NCBI RefSeq assembly: GCF_023898865.1
Contig: NZ_JAGSOV010000023.1
Span: 1 to 64,000, forward strand
Reading direction: 5' to 3'
Source of the DNA: Pseudonocardia humida
Lineage (GTDB): Bacteria > Actinomycetota > Actinomycetes > Mycobacteriales > Pseudonocardiaceae
DNA length: 64,000 nt
In this document: one piece after another, positions 56,463 to 64,000 of the stretch
Layout: each line of letters opens with the position of its first letter
How positions within the stretch are numbered: position 1 is the stretch's first letter
Notes under the pieces: generated by a model
What the model saw: the letters and a program-made list of their open reading frames with translations, nothing else
What the model was told of the DNA's origin: nothing
The model's database searches: none
Position numbers and translations under genes: made by a program

Positions 56463-57392
56463 TCAGGCCGTGGGCGCCTCCGCGAGCGCGAGCTCGGCCA
56501 GCAGCAGCGCACCGGCCGGTCCGGCCATCCCGCCCAGGCCCGCCGGGACGACGAAGTCGTCGGCGCCGTGCTCGGGCAGCGCCCCGTAGCCCGCCATGAC
56601 CTCGCCCAGCCGCGAGCGCAGCCGCGGGAACAACCCGGGCAGCTGCGGCACGCTGCCGCCGATCACCACCCGCTGCGGGGCCAGCGCGTAGACGACGGTG
56701 CGGACGGCCTCGGCCAGGTAGCCGGCCTCCCACTCCACCGCGCGCCGCAGGTCGTCGCCGTCGAGCTGCTCGCCGGGGCGGCCGAACCGGGCGGCGACGG
56801 CCGGGCCGGCCGCCATCCCCTCCAGGCAGTCGCCGTGGAAGGGGCACCGCCCGGGGAAGTCGTCGCCGGGCTGGCGGGGCACGCTCATGTGGCCCATCTC
56901 GGGGTGCCCGAGACCCGTGGGCAGGCGCCCGTCGACCACCGCGGCGGCGCCGACGCCGGTGCCGACGGTCATGTAGACGTAGGTGTCCAGCCCGCGCGCC
57001 GCCCCCCAGCGGCCCTCCCCCAGCGCCGCGCCCGCCACGTCGGTGTGCAGGCCGACCGGCACGCCCAGCGCCCCGCGCAGCGCGCCGACCACGTCGACGT
57101 CGCGCCATCCCGGCTTCGGGCTGGCGGTGATGAAGCCGTACTGCGGGTGGTCGCGGCGCAGCTCCACGGGCCCGAACGACCCGACGCCGATCGCGGCGGG
57201 CGCCGGCTCGGCGGCGAAGAACGCGATCACCTCGGCCAGGGTCGAGGCCGGGTCGCGCGTCGGGATCCGCGTCGAGGCGGTGATGTCGGCCGGCGACGAG
57301 CCGAGCAGGCACACGAACTTGGTGCCGCCCGCCTCGACCGCGCCGAAGCGCACCGGCGTGGCACGGCCGTCGGTCGGCTGCGAGGTGATCAC
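56463..57392 (-). CDS. ROK-family fructokinase
   Basis: A 309-residue ROK sugar kinase with VEAGGTKFVCLLGSSPADIT (about 14-33, phosphate 1), GVGSFGPVEL, the VYMTVGTGVGAAAVVDGRLP (about 133-152) and the zinc motif GHMSVPRQPGDDFPGRCPFH (about 161-180) completed by GDCLEG. This layout is typical of bacterial fructokinases of the ROK type. GTG 57392 is 6 nt after a minus-strand TACGGT (57399-57404), a leaderless-type start. It is divergent from the rhodanese gene. Confidence 0.82.
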   Translation of the reverse strand: MITSQPTDGRATPVRFGAVEAGGTKFVCLLGSSPADITASTRIPTRDPASTLAEVIAFFAAEPAPAAIGVGSFGPVELRRDHPQYGFITASPKPGWRDVDVVGALRGALGVPVGLHTDVAGAALGEGRWGAARGLDTYVYMTVGTGVGAAAVVDGRLPTGLGHPEMGHMSVPRQPGDDFPGRCPFHGDCLEGMAAGPAVAARFGRPGEQLDGDDLRRAVEWEAGYLAEAVRTVVYALAPQRVVIGGSVPQLPGLFPRLRSRLGEVMAGYGALPEHGADDFVVPAGLGGMAGPAGALLLAELALAEAPTA

Positions 57393-57510
57393 CGGAGCAC
57401 CGTAGGCCCGGCGCGGCCCGCGGGCACCACCACCGGTGAGCGCACTCACGCCGTCCCCGTCGCCCCTCGTCCCTTGTCGACGACGAGGGGACCGGCCTAG
57501 CGTCCGGCCC

Positions 57511-58386
57511 ATGTCCCCCACCCCGCCCCCGCTGGTCACGGCCGACGAGCTCGCCGCGCTGCTCGACGGCGCGCCCGACGACGTCCGGGTCGTCGACGCC
57601 TCCACCCGCCTCGCCCTGGCCGGGGAGGGCGAGCCGTACACCGCGACACCCGCCCGCGACGGCTACCTGGCCGAGCACGTGCCCGGCGCGGTGTTCGCCG
57701 ACATCCCCGGCGCGTTCTCCGACCCCGACGCCCGGTTCGCCTTCACCCTGCCCTCCCCGTCGCGGTTCGCCGCGGCCGCCGCGGAGCTGGGCATCGGCGA
57801 CCGCACCCACGTCGTCGCCTACGACACCGGCGGCAGCGCCTGGGCCACCCGCCTGTGGTGGCTGCTGCGGACCTTCGGCCACGACGGGGTCTCCGTGCTC
57901 GACGGCGGCCTGGGGGCGTGGAAGGCCGCGGGCCACCCGGTCGAGTCCGGGGAGGTGGCCGTCCCGGCCGCGACGTTCACCCCGCGCCTGCGCTCGGACC
58001 TCGTCGCCACCACCGACGAGGTCCGCCGGCTCGGCTCCGGGACCGGCGTCCTGGTCAACGCGCTGGACCCGGCCACCTTCCGCGGCGAGTCCGAGACGTC
58101 GCCCTACTCCCGCCGCGGGCGCATCCCCGGCAGCCGCAACCTGCCCCGCGACACGCTGCTCGACCCGGCGACCGGCCGGTTCCTGGACCTGCCCGCGCTG
58201 GCGGAGAAGCTGCAGGCGGCCGGGATCCTCGACGGGCAGCGCGCGGTGGCCTACTGCGGCGGCGGCATCGCCGCCACCGTGCCGGCGTTCGCGGCGTTCC
58301 TGGTCAGCGGGGCGGAGGTCGCGGTCTACGACGGGTCGCTCTCGGAGTGGACAGCGGACCCCGCGCTCCCGGTGGAGACCGGCTGA
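57511..58386 (+). CDS. Thiosulfate/3-mercaptopyruvate sulfurtransferase (two rhodanese domains)
   Basis: A 291-residue protein with two rhodanese domains. The first (about 10-145) has VVDASTRLALAGEGEP and GHHVPGA-like HVPGAVFADI but no active cysteine. The second has the active Cys249 in AYCGGGIAAT. The linker region RIPGSRNLPRDTLLDP is conserved. It transfers sulfane sulfur to cyanide or thiols. The ATG is 7 nt after TAGCGT (57498-57503), so it is probably leaderless. Confidence 0.85.
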   Translation: MSPTPPPLVTADELAALLDGAPDDVRVVDASTRLALAGEGEPYTATPARDGYLAEHVPGAVFADIPGAFSDPDARFAFTLPSPSRFAAAAAELGIGDRTHVVAYDTGGSAWATRLWWLLRTFGHDGVSVLDGGLGAWKAAGHPVESGEVAVPAATFTPRLRSDLVATTDEVRRLGSGTGVLVNALDPATFRGESETSPYSRRGRIPGSRNLPRDTLLDPATGRFLDLPALAEKLQAAGILDGQRAVAYCGGGIAATVPAFAAFLVSGAEVAVYDGSLSEWTADPALPVETG

Positions 58387-58403
58387 CCCGAGCCGGCGGG
58401 TAG

Positions 58404-58440
58404 CGCCTGCTGTACCCGGGGTGGGCAGCTGGAGGGATCG
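58404..58440 (+). promoter_or_regulatory. Shared element, copy 1 (upstream of the serine hydrolase)
   Basis: GCGCCTGCTGTACCC, then GGGCAGCTGGAGGGATCG, matches a second copy at 61788-61830 in nearly all positions. It lies 66 bp upstream of the hydrolase ATG. Both copies flank a two-component system and are probably its response regulator site or a shared promoter. Confidence 0.6.
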
Positions 58441-58505
58441 ATCTTCACCCCGGTCCCGGAGAGGCTTTGCGGGTCCGAGAACGCCGACCCGCAGGAGCAG
58501 CTCCC

Positions 58506-59723
58506 ATGTCCGACCGCACCGACCACTCCCCCGGCACCGCCGGCCCGTCCTCGTTCACCCCGCGCCGGGTGGTGTCGGTGCTGGCGGCGCTCGCGGTCCT
58601 CGGCGGCGGCACCGCGCTGGCCGCGTCCGCGGAGTTCGGCGCCCCGCCCGCGAACGCCGCCGCCGCCGTCCAGGCCACCCCGGACGCGGTCCAGCGGGGC
58701 CTGGACGGCCTGGTCCGCGACGACGGGTTCCCCGGCGCGCTCGCCGCCGTGCGGGACGCCGACGGGCACACCCGGCACTACACGGCCGGGGTCGGTGACC
58801 TGGCCACCGGCGAGGAGGTGCCCGTCGACGGGCGGGTGCGCATCGCCAGCAACACCAAGATGTTCACCGCGGTCGTCGTCCTGCAGCTCGTGCAGGAGGG
58901 GCTGGTCGACCTGGACGCGCCGATCGAGACCTACCTGCCCGGCCTGGTCCGCGGCGAGGGGATCGACGGCCGCGTGATCACCGTGCGCCAGCTGCTGCAG
59001 CACACCAGCGGCCTGGCCGACTACGACGACAAGCTGGCCGCCGACGGCCTGCTCGCGCTGCGCGACGGCCACCACGAGCCGCGGGAGCTGGTCGAGCTGG
59101 GCCTGTCCACCCCGGCGCTGTTCGCCCCGGGCACCGGCTGGGCCTACGGCAACACCAACTACGTGCTGGCCGGCCTGCTCGTCGAGGAGGTCACCGGCAA
59201 CCCGGTCGGCGACGAGATCACCGAGCGGGTGATCGACCGCATCGGGCTGGAGCACACCTACTGGCCCGCCGCCGACGACCGCACCATCCGCGGCCCGCAC
59301 CCGCACGGCTACGTCGCGCTCGACCCGAGCGCCCCGCCGGTCGACTTCACCGAGCAGGACGTCACGGCGGCCTGGGCGGCCGGCGCGCTGATCAGCACCC
59401 CGTCCGACGTCAACCGGTTCATGACCGCGCTGGTCGGGGGTGAGCTGCTGGAGCCCGCCGAGCTGGAGCAGATGCAGCGCACCGTCGACGCCCCCGAGTT
59501 CGACGCCTCCGGCGACGCGCGGTACGGGCTCGGCCTGGCGACCTTCTCGCTGAGCTGCGGTGGGACCGCGTGGACCCACGGCGGCACGGCGCTGGGCTAC
59601 CAGACCGCCAACGCCGTCACCGCCGAGGGCCGCGCGGCCGCGCTGACCGTCACCGCCCTGCCGGGTTCGCTGGACGCGGCGCGGCACGTCGACGCCGCGC
59701 TGGACACCGCGCTCTGCGGCTGA
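58506..59723 (+). CDS. Secreted serine hydrolase (class C beta-lactamase/D-Ala-D-Ala carboxypeptidase fold)
   Basis: A 405-residue protein. It has a signal or anchor helix (about 22-40, VVSVLAALAVLGGGTALAA), then the penicillin-binding-like fold with Ser115-x2-Lys118 (SNTKMF), Tyr214-x-Asn216 (YGNTNY) and a late HGG (THGGTALGY, about 358). It is of the kind called D-alanyl-D-alanine carboxypeptidase or esterase. The upstream element shared with the 61903 gene suggests control by the neighbouring two-component system, consistent with a cell-wall stress role. ATG follows AGGAGC. Confidence 0.83.
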   Translation: MSDRTDHSPGTAGPSSFTPRRVVSVLAALAVLGGGTALAASAEFGAPPANAAAAVQATPDAVQRGLDGLVRDDGFPGALAAVRDADGHTRHYTAGVGDLATGEEVPVDGRVRIASNTKMFTAVVVLQLVQEGLVDLDAPIETYLPGLVRGEGIDGRVITVRQLLQHTSGLADYDDKLAADGLLALRDGHHEPRELVELGLSTPALFAPGTGWAYGNTNYVLAGLLVEEVTGNPVGDEITERVIDRIGLEHTYWPAADDRTIRGPHPHGYVALDPSAPPVDFTEQDVTAAWAAGALISTPSDVNRFMTALVGGELLEPAELEQMQRTVDAPEFDASGDARYGLGLATFSLSCGGTAWTHGGTALGYQTANAVTAEGRAAALTVTALPGSLDAARHVDAALDTALCG

Positions 59724-59754
59724 CCCGACCGCTCCCGATCGTCCCCACCGCCCC

Positions 59755-59781
59755 GACCCCGGCCGCACCGCGGCCGGGGTC
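59755..59781. terminator. Bidirectional hairpin between the hydrolase and response-regulator genes
   Basis: GACCCCGGCCGC and GCGGCCGGGGTC form a perfect 12-bp stem with a 3-base loop. It lies between two convergent genes and overlaps the response-regulator stop by two bases. It can end transcription from both sides. Confidence 0.75.
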
Positions 59782-60439
59782 AGACCCGTCGCCGGGCGTC
59801 CTCCAGGTAGTGCAGCACCGCGGCCACCCGGCGGTCGGTCCGGTCGGTGGGGGCCAGGTCGAGCTTGCCGAAGATGCTGCGGATGTGCTTGTGCACCGCG
59901 CCCTCGGAGACCACCAGCCGCTCGGCGATGGCCGCGTTGCCCAGCCCCTCGGCCATCACCGCGAGCACGTCGCGCTCGCGGGGGCTGAGCCGGTCGAGCC
60001 GGCTGTCGGGGTGGTTGCGGGTGAGCAGCTGGGCGACGACGTCCGGGTCGATGGCCGTGCCGCCGTCGGCCACCCGGTGCAGGGCGTCGAGGAACTGCTC
60101 GACCCGGCCGACCCGCTCCTTGAGCAGGTAGCCCAGCCGGGTCGCGCCGCGGGTCAGCAGGTCGGTGGCGAACGCCTGCTCGACGTAGGCGGACAGCACC
60201 AGGACCGCCAGGTCGGGCCGGCGGCGCCGGGCCTCGACGGCCGCCACGATCCCCTCGTCGGTGTGCGTCGGCGGCATCCGCACGTCCACGATGGCCACGT
60301 CGGGGTGGTGCTCGTCGACCGCGGCCAGCAGCGCGTCCGGGCCGTCGACGGCGGCCACCACGTCGAGCCCCTCGGCGCGCAGCAGCAGCGCGAGCCCCTC
60401 GCGCAGCAGGGGGTCGTCCTCGGCGATCACGATCCGCAC
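59780..60439 (-). CDS. NarL/LuxR-type response regulator
   Basis: A 219-residue response regulator. The receiver has AEDDP (acidic pair 8-9), the phosphoacceptor Asp52 (AIVDVRMP), LSAYVEQAFATDLL and a lysine in YLLKERVG. The C-terminal LuxR HTH is SPRERDVLAVMAEGLGNAAI (about 157-176) followed by AERLVVSEGAVHKHIRSIFG. GTG 60439 lies inside the last codons of the kinase gene (13-bp overlap), so the pair is co-translated. It is likely to act on the elements at 58404 and 61788. Confidence 0.86.
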   Translation of the reverse strand: MRIVIAEDDPLLREGLALLLRAEGLDVVAAVDGPDALLAAVDEHHPDVAIVDVRMPPTHTDEGIVAAVEARRRRPDLAVLVLSAYVEQAFATDLLTRGATRLGYLLKERVGRVEQFLDALHRVADGGTAIDPDVVAQLLTRNHPDSRLDRLSPRERDVLAVMAEGLGNAAIAERLVVSEGAVHKHIRSIFGKLDLAPTDRTDRRVAAVLHYLEDARRRV

Positions 60440-61725
60440 GGCAGCTCCACCTCGATGGTCGTCGGCCCGCCGGGCGGGCTGGTCAGGGCGAACCGGCCGT
60501 CGAACGCCTCGGCGCGGCGGCGGATGCCGGCCAGCCCGGAGCCGGCGGCGCCGTCCGCGCCGCCCTTCCCGTCGTCGTCGACCCGCACGAGCAGCCGGTC
60601 GGCACGGCGGGAGACCGCGACCGCCGCGGCGCGGGCCCCGCTGTGCTTGGCGATGTTGGTCAGCGCCTCGGCGACCACGAAGTAGGCGGTCGCCTCGACG
60701 GAGGCGGCGCACCGGCCGGCGCCGGTGTCGAGGTCGACCTCCAGCCGGCAGGGCACCGGGCAGGCCGCGGCCAGCCCGGCCAGCGATCCCTCCAGCCCGC
60801 GGTCGGCCAGCACCGGCGGCAGGATGCTGCGCACCACCGTGCGCAGCTCGGCCAGCGCCTGCTCCGCGGCGTCCTGGGCGCGGCCCAGGACGTCCGCGGC
60901 GGCGGCCGGGTCGCGGGCCAGCGCCCGCCGCGCCGCGCCGACCAGGACGGTGACGGCGACCAGCCGGTTCTGCGCCCCGTCGTGCAGCGACCGCTCGATC
61001 CGGCGCAGCTCGACGGCGTGCGCGTCCAGCGCCGCGGCCCGGGTGGCGGTCAGCTCGGCGACCCGCACCGACAGGTCGGTCTCCGGGTCCGGCGGCAGCA
61101 GTCGCCACCCGGGCCGTGACTGCAGCCGGGCCATGACCGGGGACAGCCCGACCGTGAGGACCAGCCACACCAGGCTGAACGGGACGACCGCGAGCGCGGT
61201 GGGCCAGTCCTGCACGGTCCACGGGACCAGGCTCGGGGTGGCATCGTCGGGCGGCAGCAGGTACCACCACAGCGGGAACGTCACGTCGGTGATCACCGAC
61301 AGCGGCAGCGTCAGGCCCACCACGCTGAGCAGCAGCCCCGCCGTCCCGTGCAGGGCCAGCCACCCCAGCTCGCGCCGGGTGGTGGGGTCGGCGGCCGCGG
61401 CCCGCAGCCCGGTCGGCACCGGTCCCGGACCGACGATCTCCGGGCCGTAGCGGCCCAGCCGGGCGCGTTCCCGGTCGGCGGCCAGTCGCAGCACCTGCAG
61501 CGCCACCGGCACCAGCAGCCGCCCGACCCAGAGCAGGCAGGCCAGCCCGACCAGCACCACCCCGAGCAGGGCGACCAGCGCCAGTAGCGCGGTGCCGAGC
61601 CCGGCGCCGAGCTGGTCGAGCGCCACCAGGGTGCTGCGACTGAGCCGTCGGGTGGCCCGCCGAACGCCGCCCCGGTGGGCGGGGGTCGTCGCGGGCTCCG
61701 CCGTGGCACGACCGGGCGCCGGCAT
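60427..61725 (-). CDS. Sensor histidine kinase (HisKA_3/DesK type)
   Basis: A 432-residue kinase. Membrane segments occur at about 42-80 and 128-200 with a short loop (YLLPPDDATPSLVPWTVQDW) that could sense an extracellular signal. The dimerisation helix has the phospho-His248 in ERSLHDGAQNRLVAV. The ATPase domain has EALTNIAKHSGA, DDDGKGG and GSGLAGIRRR. The ATG follows GGAGGTGCGG. It probably forms a pair with the following regulator and, by the shared cis elements, controls the flanking hydrolase and small membrane protein. Confidence 0.86.
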   Translation of the reverse strand: MPAPGRATAEPATTPAHRGGVRRATRRLSRSTLVALDQLGAGLGTALLALVALLGVVLVGLACLLWVGRLLVPVALQVLRLAADRERARLGRYGPEIVGPGPVPTGLRAAAADPTTRRELGWLALHGTAGLLLSVVGLTLPLSVITDVTFPLWWYLLPPDDATPSLVPWTVQDWPTALAVVPFSLVWLVLTVGLSPVMARLQSRPGWRLLPPDPETDLSVRVAELTATRAAALDAHAVELRRIERSLHDGAQNRLVAVTVLVGAARRALARDPAAAADVLGRAQDAAEQALAELRTVVRSILPPVLADRGLEGSLAGLAAACPVPCRLEVDLDTGAGRCAASVEATAYFVVAEALTNIAKHSGARAAAVAVSRRADRLLVRVDDDGKGGADGAAGSGLAGIRRRAEAFDGRFALTSPPGGPTTIEVELPCGS

Positions 61726-61787
61726 CCGCACCTCCTCGACGCCGACCCTATGGCGCCGGGAGCGGCCGGCCCGCGCCGGGGCACGCC

Positions 61788-61830
61788 GGTACAGCCTGCT
61801 GTACCCCGGATCGGGCAGCTGACGGGATCG
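61788..61830 (+). promoter_or_regulatory. Shared element, copy 2, with a perfect palindrome
   Basis: GGTACAGC-CT-GCTGTACC (61788-61805) is a perfect 8-bp dyad, followed by CGGGCAGCTGACGGGATCG. The right part matches the element at 58404-58440. It lies 72 bp upstream of the small membrane protein gene and is divergent from the kinase. It is the stronger copy of the proposed response-regulator site. Confidence 0.65.
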
Positions 61831-61902
61831 TCGGGCGGGTCGCCGCTCCGTAGCGTTCACGACATCAGCACGACACCGCACCGACCACCCGAGGAGCCCA
61901 CC

Positions 61903-62133
61903 ATGACCAGCTACGAGCCCCCCACCGTCGTCCCCGAGGCCAACCCCCGCCCCGCCCCCGGATCGGTCGCCCTGCGGGCGCTGCTGGGGGTGGTGCTGGC
62001 GATCGGCCTGGTCGGCAACGCGTTCATCTCCTTCGCCGACACCGGGAGCCTGGTGCTGCACGGGGTGTTCGGCGGGCTCAGCCTGCTGGGAGTCGTCGGG
62101 CTCGTGGTGCTGTGGCGGCGCACCCGGCGGTGA
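61903..62133 (+). CDS. Small two-helix membrane protein
   Basis: A 76-residue protein with a proline-rich cytoplasmic N-terminus and two membrane helices (about 23-44, VALRALLGVVLAIGLVGNAF; and about 48-70, LVLHGVFGGLSLLGVVGLVV) ending in a basic tail WRRTRR. The ATG follows GAGGAG. It is divergent from the histidine kinase and has the same upstream element as the serine hydrolase, so it is a likely target of the two-component system. No named family is recognised. Confidence 0.7.
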   Translation: MTSYEPPTVVPEANPRPAPGSVALRALLGVVLAIGLVGNAFISFADTGSLVLHGVFGGLSLLGVVGLVVLWRRTRR

Positions 62134-62202
62134 CGCCGGGCGTCGGAGGGCCCGCGCGAGGTCGACCGACCAGCTCGATCGACCGGCCCGACCGCGGCAC
62201 CC

Positions 62203-62583
62203 GTGGGCGGCGCGACCGCCGTGGCACGCTGGGCCCGTGACGACGACGTCCGGACCGCAGGCCGACCCGGCGCACCTCGCCTGGCCGGGCACCCGGTCCG
62301 CGCCGGGCAGAAGGTGCTGCTGTTCTGCTGCTCGGCCAACCGCGACGAGGACGTGTTCGCCGACCCGGACCGCGTCGACGTCACCCGCTCCCCCAACCCG
62401 CACCTGGGCTTCGGCGGCCCGGGCCCGCACTACTGCCTGGGCGCCGACCTGGCCCGCCTGGAAGCCACCACGATGCTGCGCGAGCTGTTCACCCGGCTGC
62501 CCGGGATCCGCGCGGTGGGCGAGCCCGAGACGCTGCTGTCCAACTTCACCGACGGCGTCAAGCGGATGCGGCTCGCGATCTGA
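62203..62583 (+). pseudogene. Cytochrome P450 C-terminal fragment
   Basis: Only about the last 95 residues of a P450 remain: AGQKVLLFCCSANRDEDVFA, the haem loop FGGPGPHYCLGADLARLEAT with its cysteine, and LPGIRAVGEPETLLSNFTDG. The first 30 codons in this frame are unlike P450, and the I-helix, ExxR and substrate regions are missing. The wording of the loop is close to the CYP125/CYP142-type enzymes. It is best read as a truncated, non-functional remnant. Confidence 0.75.
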
Positions 62584-62636
62584 GCCGGGAGCGGGCTCCT
62601 CGCGCACGACACTGTCGATCTCGCCGTGCCGATCCC

Positions 62637-63002
62637 TCAGACCGCGAAGAGCAGCGCCGCGCTGACCAGGACGGCCACGGCGGTCGCGAAGTGGACGCCG
62701 AACGCGACGGCCTTCGTGCCGCCGTTGCGCAGCACGACGACCGTGTCACCGAGGGGCACGAGCGCGACGACCAGCATGAACCAGGCCTCGGCCTGCGCGC
62801 CGGCGAACGCCAGCAGGGCCAGGCCCACCAGGCCGTAGCTGCTGTCGCGCACTCCCTTGATCGTCAGGTAGGCGATGTCCTTCGTGGCGGGCACCCCGTA
62901 CCCGGCGGCCGCGGCCCACGGCGCGAACAGGAACCGCAGGCCGATGAACAGGATCATGAGGTTCAGCAGGATGGCGAGCCCGTAGGCGATGGCGGTGAGC
63001 AT
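62637..63002 (-). CDS. DUF4267-type small membrane protein
   Basis: A 121-residue protein with four hydrophobic helices and the family segment AYLTIKGVRDSSYGLVGLAL (about 44-63). The first helix is TAIAYGLAILLNLMILFIGL. DUF4267 function is unknown. It is divergent from a TetR gene with three repeats of a CTAGCGTTGCTAG-type site between them, so it is probably repressed by that TetR. Confidence 0.72.
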   Translation of the reverse strand: MLTAIAYGLAILLNLMILFIGLRFLFAPWAAAAGYGVPATKDIAYLTIKGVRDSSYGLVGLALLAFAGAQAEAWFMLVVALVPLGDTVVVLRNGGTKAVAFGVHFATAVAVLVSAALLFAV

Positions 63003-63015
63003 CTCCGACTCCGTT

Positions 63016-63078
63016 CTAGCGTTGCTAGGTATGCGTACAACGCTAGCAGATCGGCGACAGCAGCCCTAGCGTTGCTAG
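63016..63078. promoter_or_regulatory. Repeated TetR operator CTAGCGTTGCTAG
   Basis: CTAGCGTTGCTAG occurs exactly at 63016-63028 and 63066-63078, and an inverted partial copy (AACGCTAG) lies at 63039-63046. Each full copy is itself a dyad (CTAGC-GTT-GCTAG). They occupy the 86-bp gap between the divergent DUF4267 and tetR genes. They are strong candidates for binding by that TetR. Confidence 0.75.
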
Positions 63079-63088
63079 GATCACAAGC

Positions 63089-63667
63089 ATGTCCATCCAA
63101 TCGCGCCGGGAGCGCGAACGCGCGGAGCGCGAGAAGCTGATCGTCACGGCGGCCCGGGAGCTGGCCGAGGCCGAGGGCTGGGACGCGGTGACCACGCGCC
63201 GCCTGGCCGAGCAGGTCGAGTACAGCCAGCCCGTGCTGTACAGCCACTTCGCCGGCAAGGACGCGATCATGGCGGCCGTCGCGGTGGAGGGCTTCGCCGA
63301 CCTGGGCGAGGCGCTGGCCGCCGCCCGTGCCCGCGTGGCGGCGCCGGAGGCGCTCGCGGCGGTGGCCGAGACCTACACGTCGTTCGCCGAGCGCCGCCCG
63401 GCCCTGTACGACGCGATGTTCAGCCAGGCGGTCGACCTGCCGTTCGCGACCGCCGATGCCCCGGAACCACTGCACACGGCGTTCAACGAGATCGTCGAAG
63501 CGGTCCGCCCGCACGCCGGCGCCGCCCACCCGGCCCTGGTGACCGAGACCTTCTGGGCCGCCCTGCACGGCCTGGCCACGCTGACCCGGGGCCGCCGACT
63601 CCCCCGCCACGCCCACGACGACAGGCTGGCGCTCCTGCTGGCCCGCTTCACCCGCGCACCCGACTGA
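63089..63667 (+). CDS. TetR-family regulator
   Basis: A 192-residue TetR protein. The HTH is in TTRRLAEQVEYSQPVLYSHF (about 34-53) and the ligand domain has AETYTSFAERRPALYDAMFS. The C-terminus follows the TetR_C_WHG-like pattern (ETFWAALHGLATLTRGRR). The ATG has little SD, and the gap to the divergent DUF4267 gene is filled with its probable operators, so it is likely autoregulated. Confidence 0.82.
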   Translation: MSIQSRRERERAEREKLIVTAARELAEAEGWDAVTTRRLAEQVEYSQPVLYSHFAGKDAIMAAVAVEGFADLGEALAAARARVAAPEALAAVAETYTSFAERRPALYDAMFSQAVDLPFATADAPEPLHTAFNEIVEAVRPHAGAAHPALVTETFWAALHGLATLTRGRRLPRHAHDDRLALLLARFTRAPD

Positions 63668-63715
63668 GGACCCGGCGTCGGAGCGCCCTGCCCTGCCGTA
63701 GACGGCCCGAAGCCC

Positions 63716-64000
63716 TCAGACCTCCGGCTGCGGCACCAGCACGCACCGGCTCCCGCGGAAGATCGTCACCATGCACTTGTTGCTGTGGTTGCACAACGAG
63801 CGCGTGCCCGCGTCCGCGGCGATCCGGTTGACCAGGTCGGGCTGGCGCAGCAGGGCGCGGGCCATGGCCACGAACCCGAACCCCTCGCGCATCGCCGTGT
63901 CCATGCCCGCGCGGTCGGTGATGCCGCCGAGCAGGACCATCGGCAGGTCGACGGCGGCCCGGATCTGGCGGGCGTCGTCGAGGAGGTAGGCGTCGCGGTA
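63716..64000 (-). CDS. Old-yellow-enzyme-type NADH:flavin oxidoreductase, C-terminal part
   Basis: The last 94 residues of a protein that runs off the right edge. It has MVLLGGITDRAGMDTAMREG, FGFVAMARALLRQPDLVNRI (the phosphate-binding loop of the FMN barrel) and a terminal CNHSNKCMVTIFRGSRCVL segment. This is typical of OYE-like 2,4-dienoyl-CoA reductase or enone reductases without the C-terminal domains. Cysteines in CNHSNKC may bind a cluster, as in the larger family. The full protein and its context lie outside the window. Confidence 0.72.
   Translation of the reverse strand, partial: YRDAYLLDDARQIRAAVDLPMVLLGGITDRAGMDTAMREGFGFVAMARALLRQPDLVNRIAADAGTRSLCNHSNKCMVTIFRGSRCVLVPQPEV

Overview
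This is about 64 kb of very GC-rich DNA with many GTG starts, ATGA/GTGA gene junctions and leaderless-looking promoters. It reads as an actinomycete chromosome, most likely a Pseudonocardia-like member of the Pseudonocardiales. The genus is an inference from gene content and base composition. Gene names below come from recognising protein families and gene order, mainly against the cholesterol locus of Mycobacterium tuberculosis. No database search was run.

Positions 1-37,500 hold a steroid (cholesterol-type) catabolic locus. From the left: the end of an ltp4-like thiolase, an ltp3-like thiolase and an LLM flavoprotein; then a minus-strand cyp125-alcohol dehydrogenase pair divergent from fadA5-kshA. 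Next is the complete side-chain operon chsE1(fadE28)-chsE2(fadE29)-chsH2-chsH1-ltp2 on the minus strand, divergent from kstR. An IclR regulator and a KstR2-like TetR precede fadD3-fadA6-ipdF (ring C/D degradation). Facing them is a minus-strand operon ipdA-ipdB-ipdC-SDR-echA20-SDR-fadE30-ACAD, divergent from kstR2. A KstD-family flavoprotein, kshB and the ring A/B operon hsaA-hsaD-hsaC-SDR follow, then a second flavoprotein and an SDR. Three sites match the KstR operator consensus closely (4985, 5064, 12410) and three match KstR2 (13454, 26007, 26071). Together these genes cover C26 oxidation, side-chain thiolysis and retro-aldol cleavage, 9-alpha-hydroxylation, ring A/B opening and hexahydroindane (HIP) degradation.

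Within this locus lies one foreign-looking, lower-GC gene (28,472-30,107). It is a TIR-transmembrane-WD40 protein broken by one extra G in a homopolymer. A 78-bp MIRU-like element sits at the hsaD/hsaC junction. A long inverted repeat with a 17-G and a 42-C run lies at 2405-2595.

Positions 37,500-50,900 are mixed: a DUF3068/PorA-type membrane protein, a DUF2613 peptide, TetR, an HTH regulator with a nearby palindrome, and a 795-residue secreted protein made largely of 18-bp tandem repeats with an RTX-like segment. The long leader of that last gene has a weak resemblance to a cyclic di-AMP riboswitch. Then come a multi-pass membrane protein with a MarR regulator, an MFS transporter, a FAD monooxygenase with its TetR, a SnoaL-like protein and a CYTH-CHAD protein.

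Positions 51,000-54,740 are a four-gene glycosyltransferase/methyltransferase operon of unknown product. From 54,850 to the right edge there are small regulators, an HNH nuclease, a ROK fructokinase, a rhodanese, and a serine hydrolase and small membrane protein that flank a two-component system and share an upstream element. The window ends with a P450 fragment, a DUF4267 protein divergent from its TetR, and the end of an old-yellow-enzyme-type reductase.
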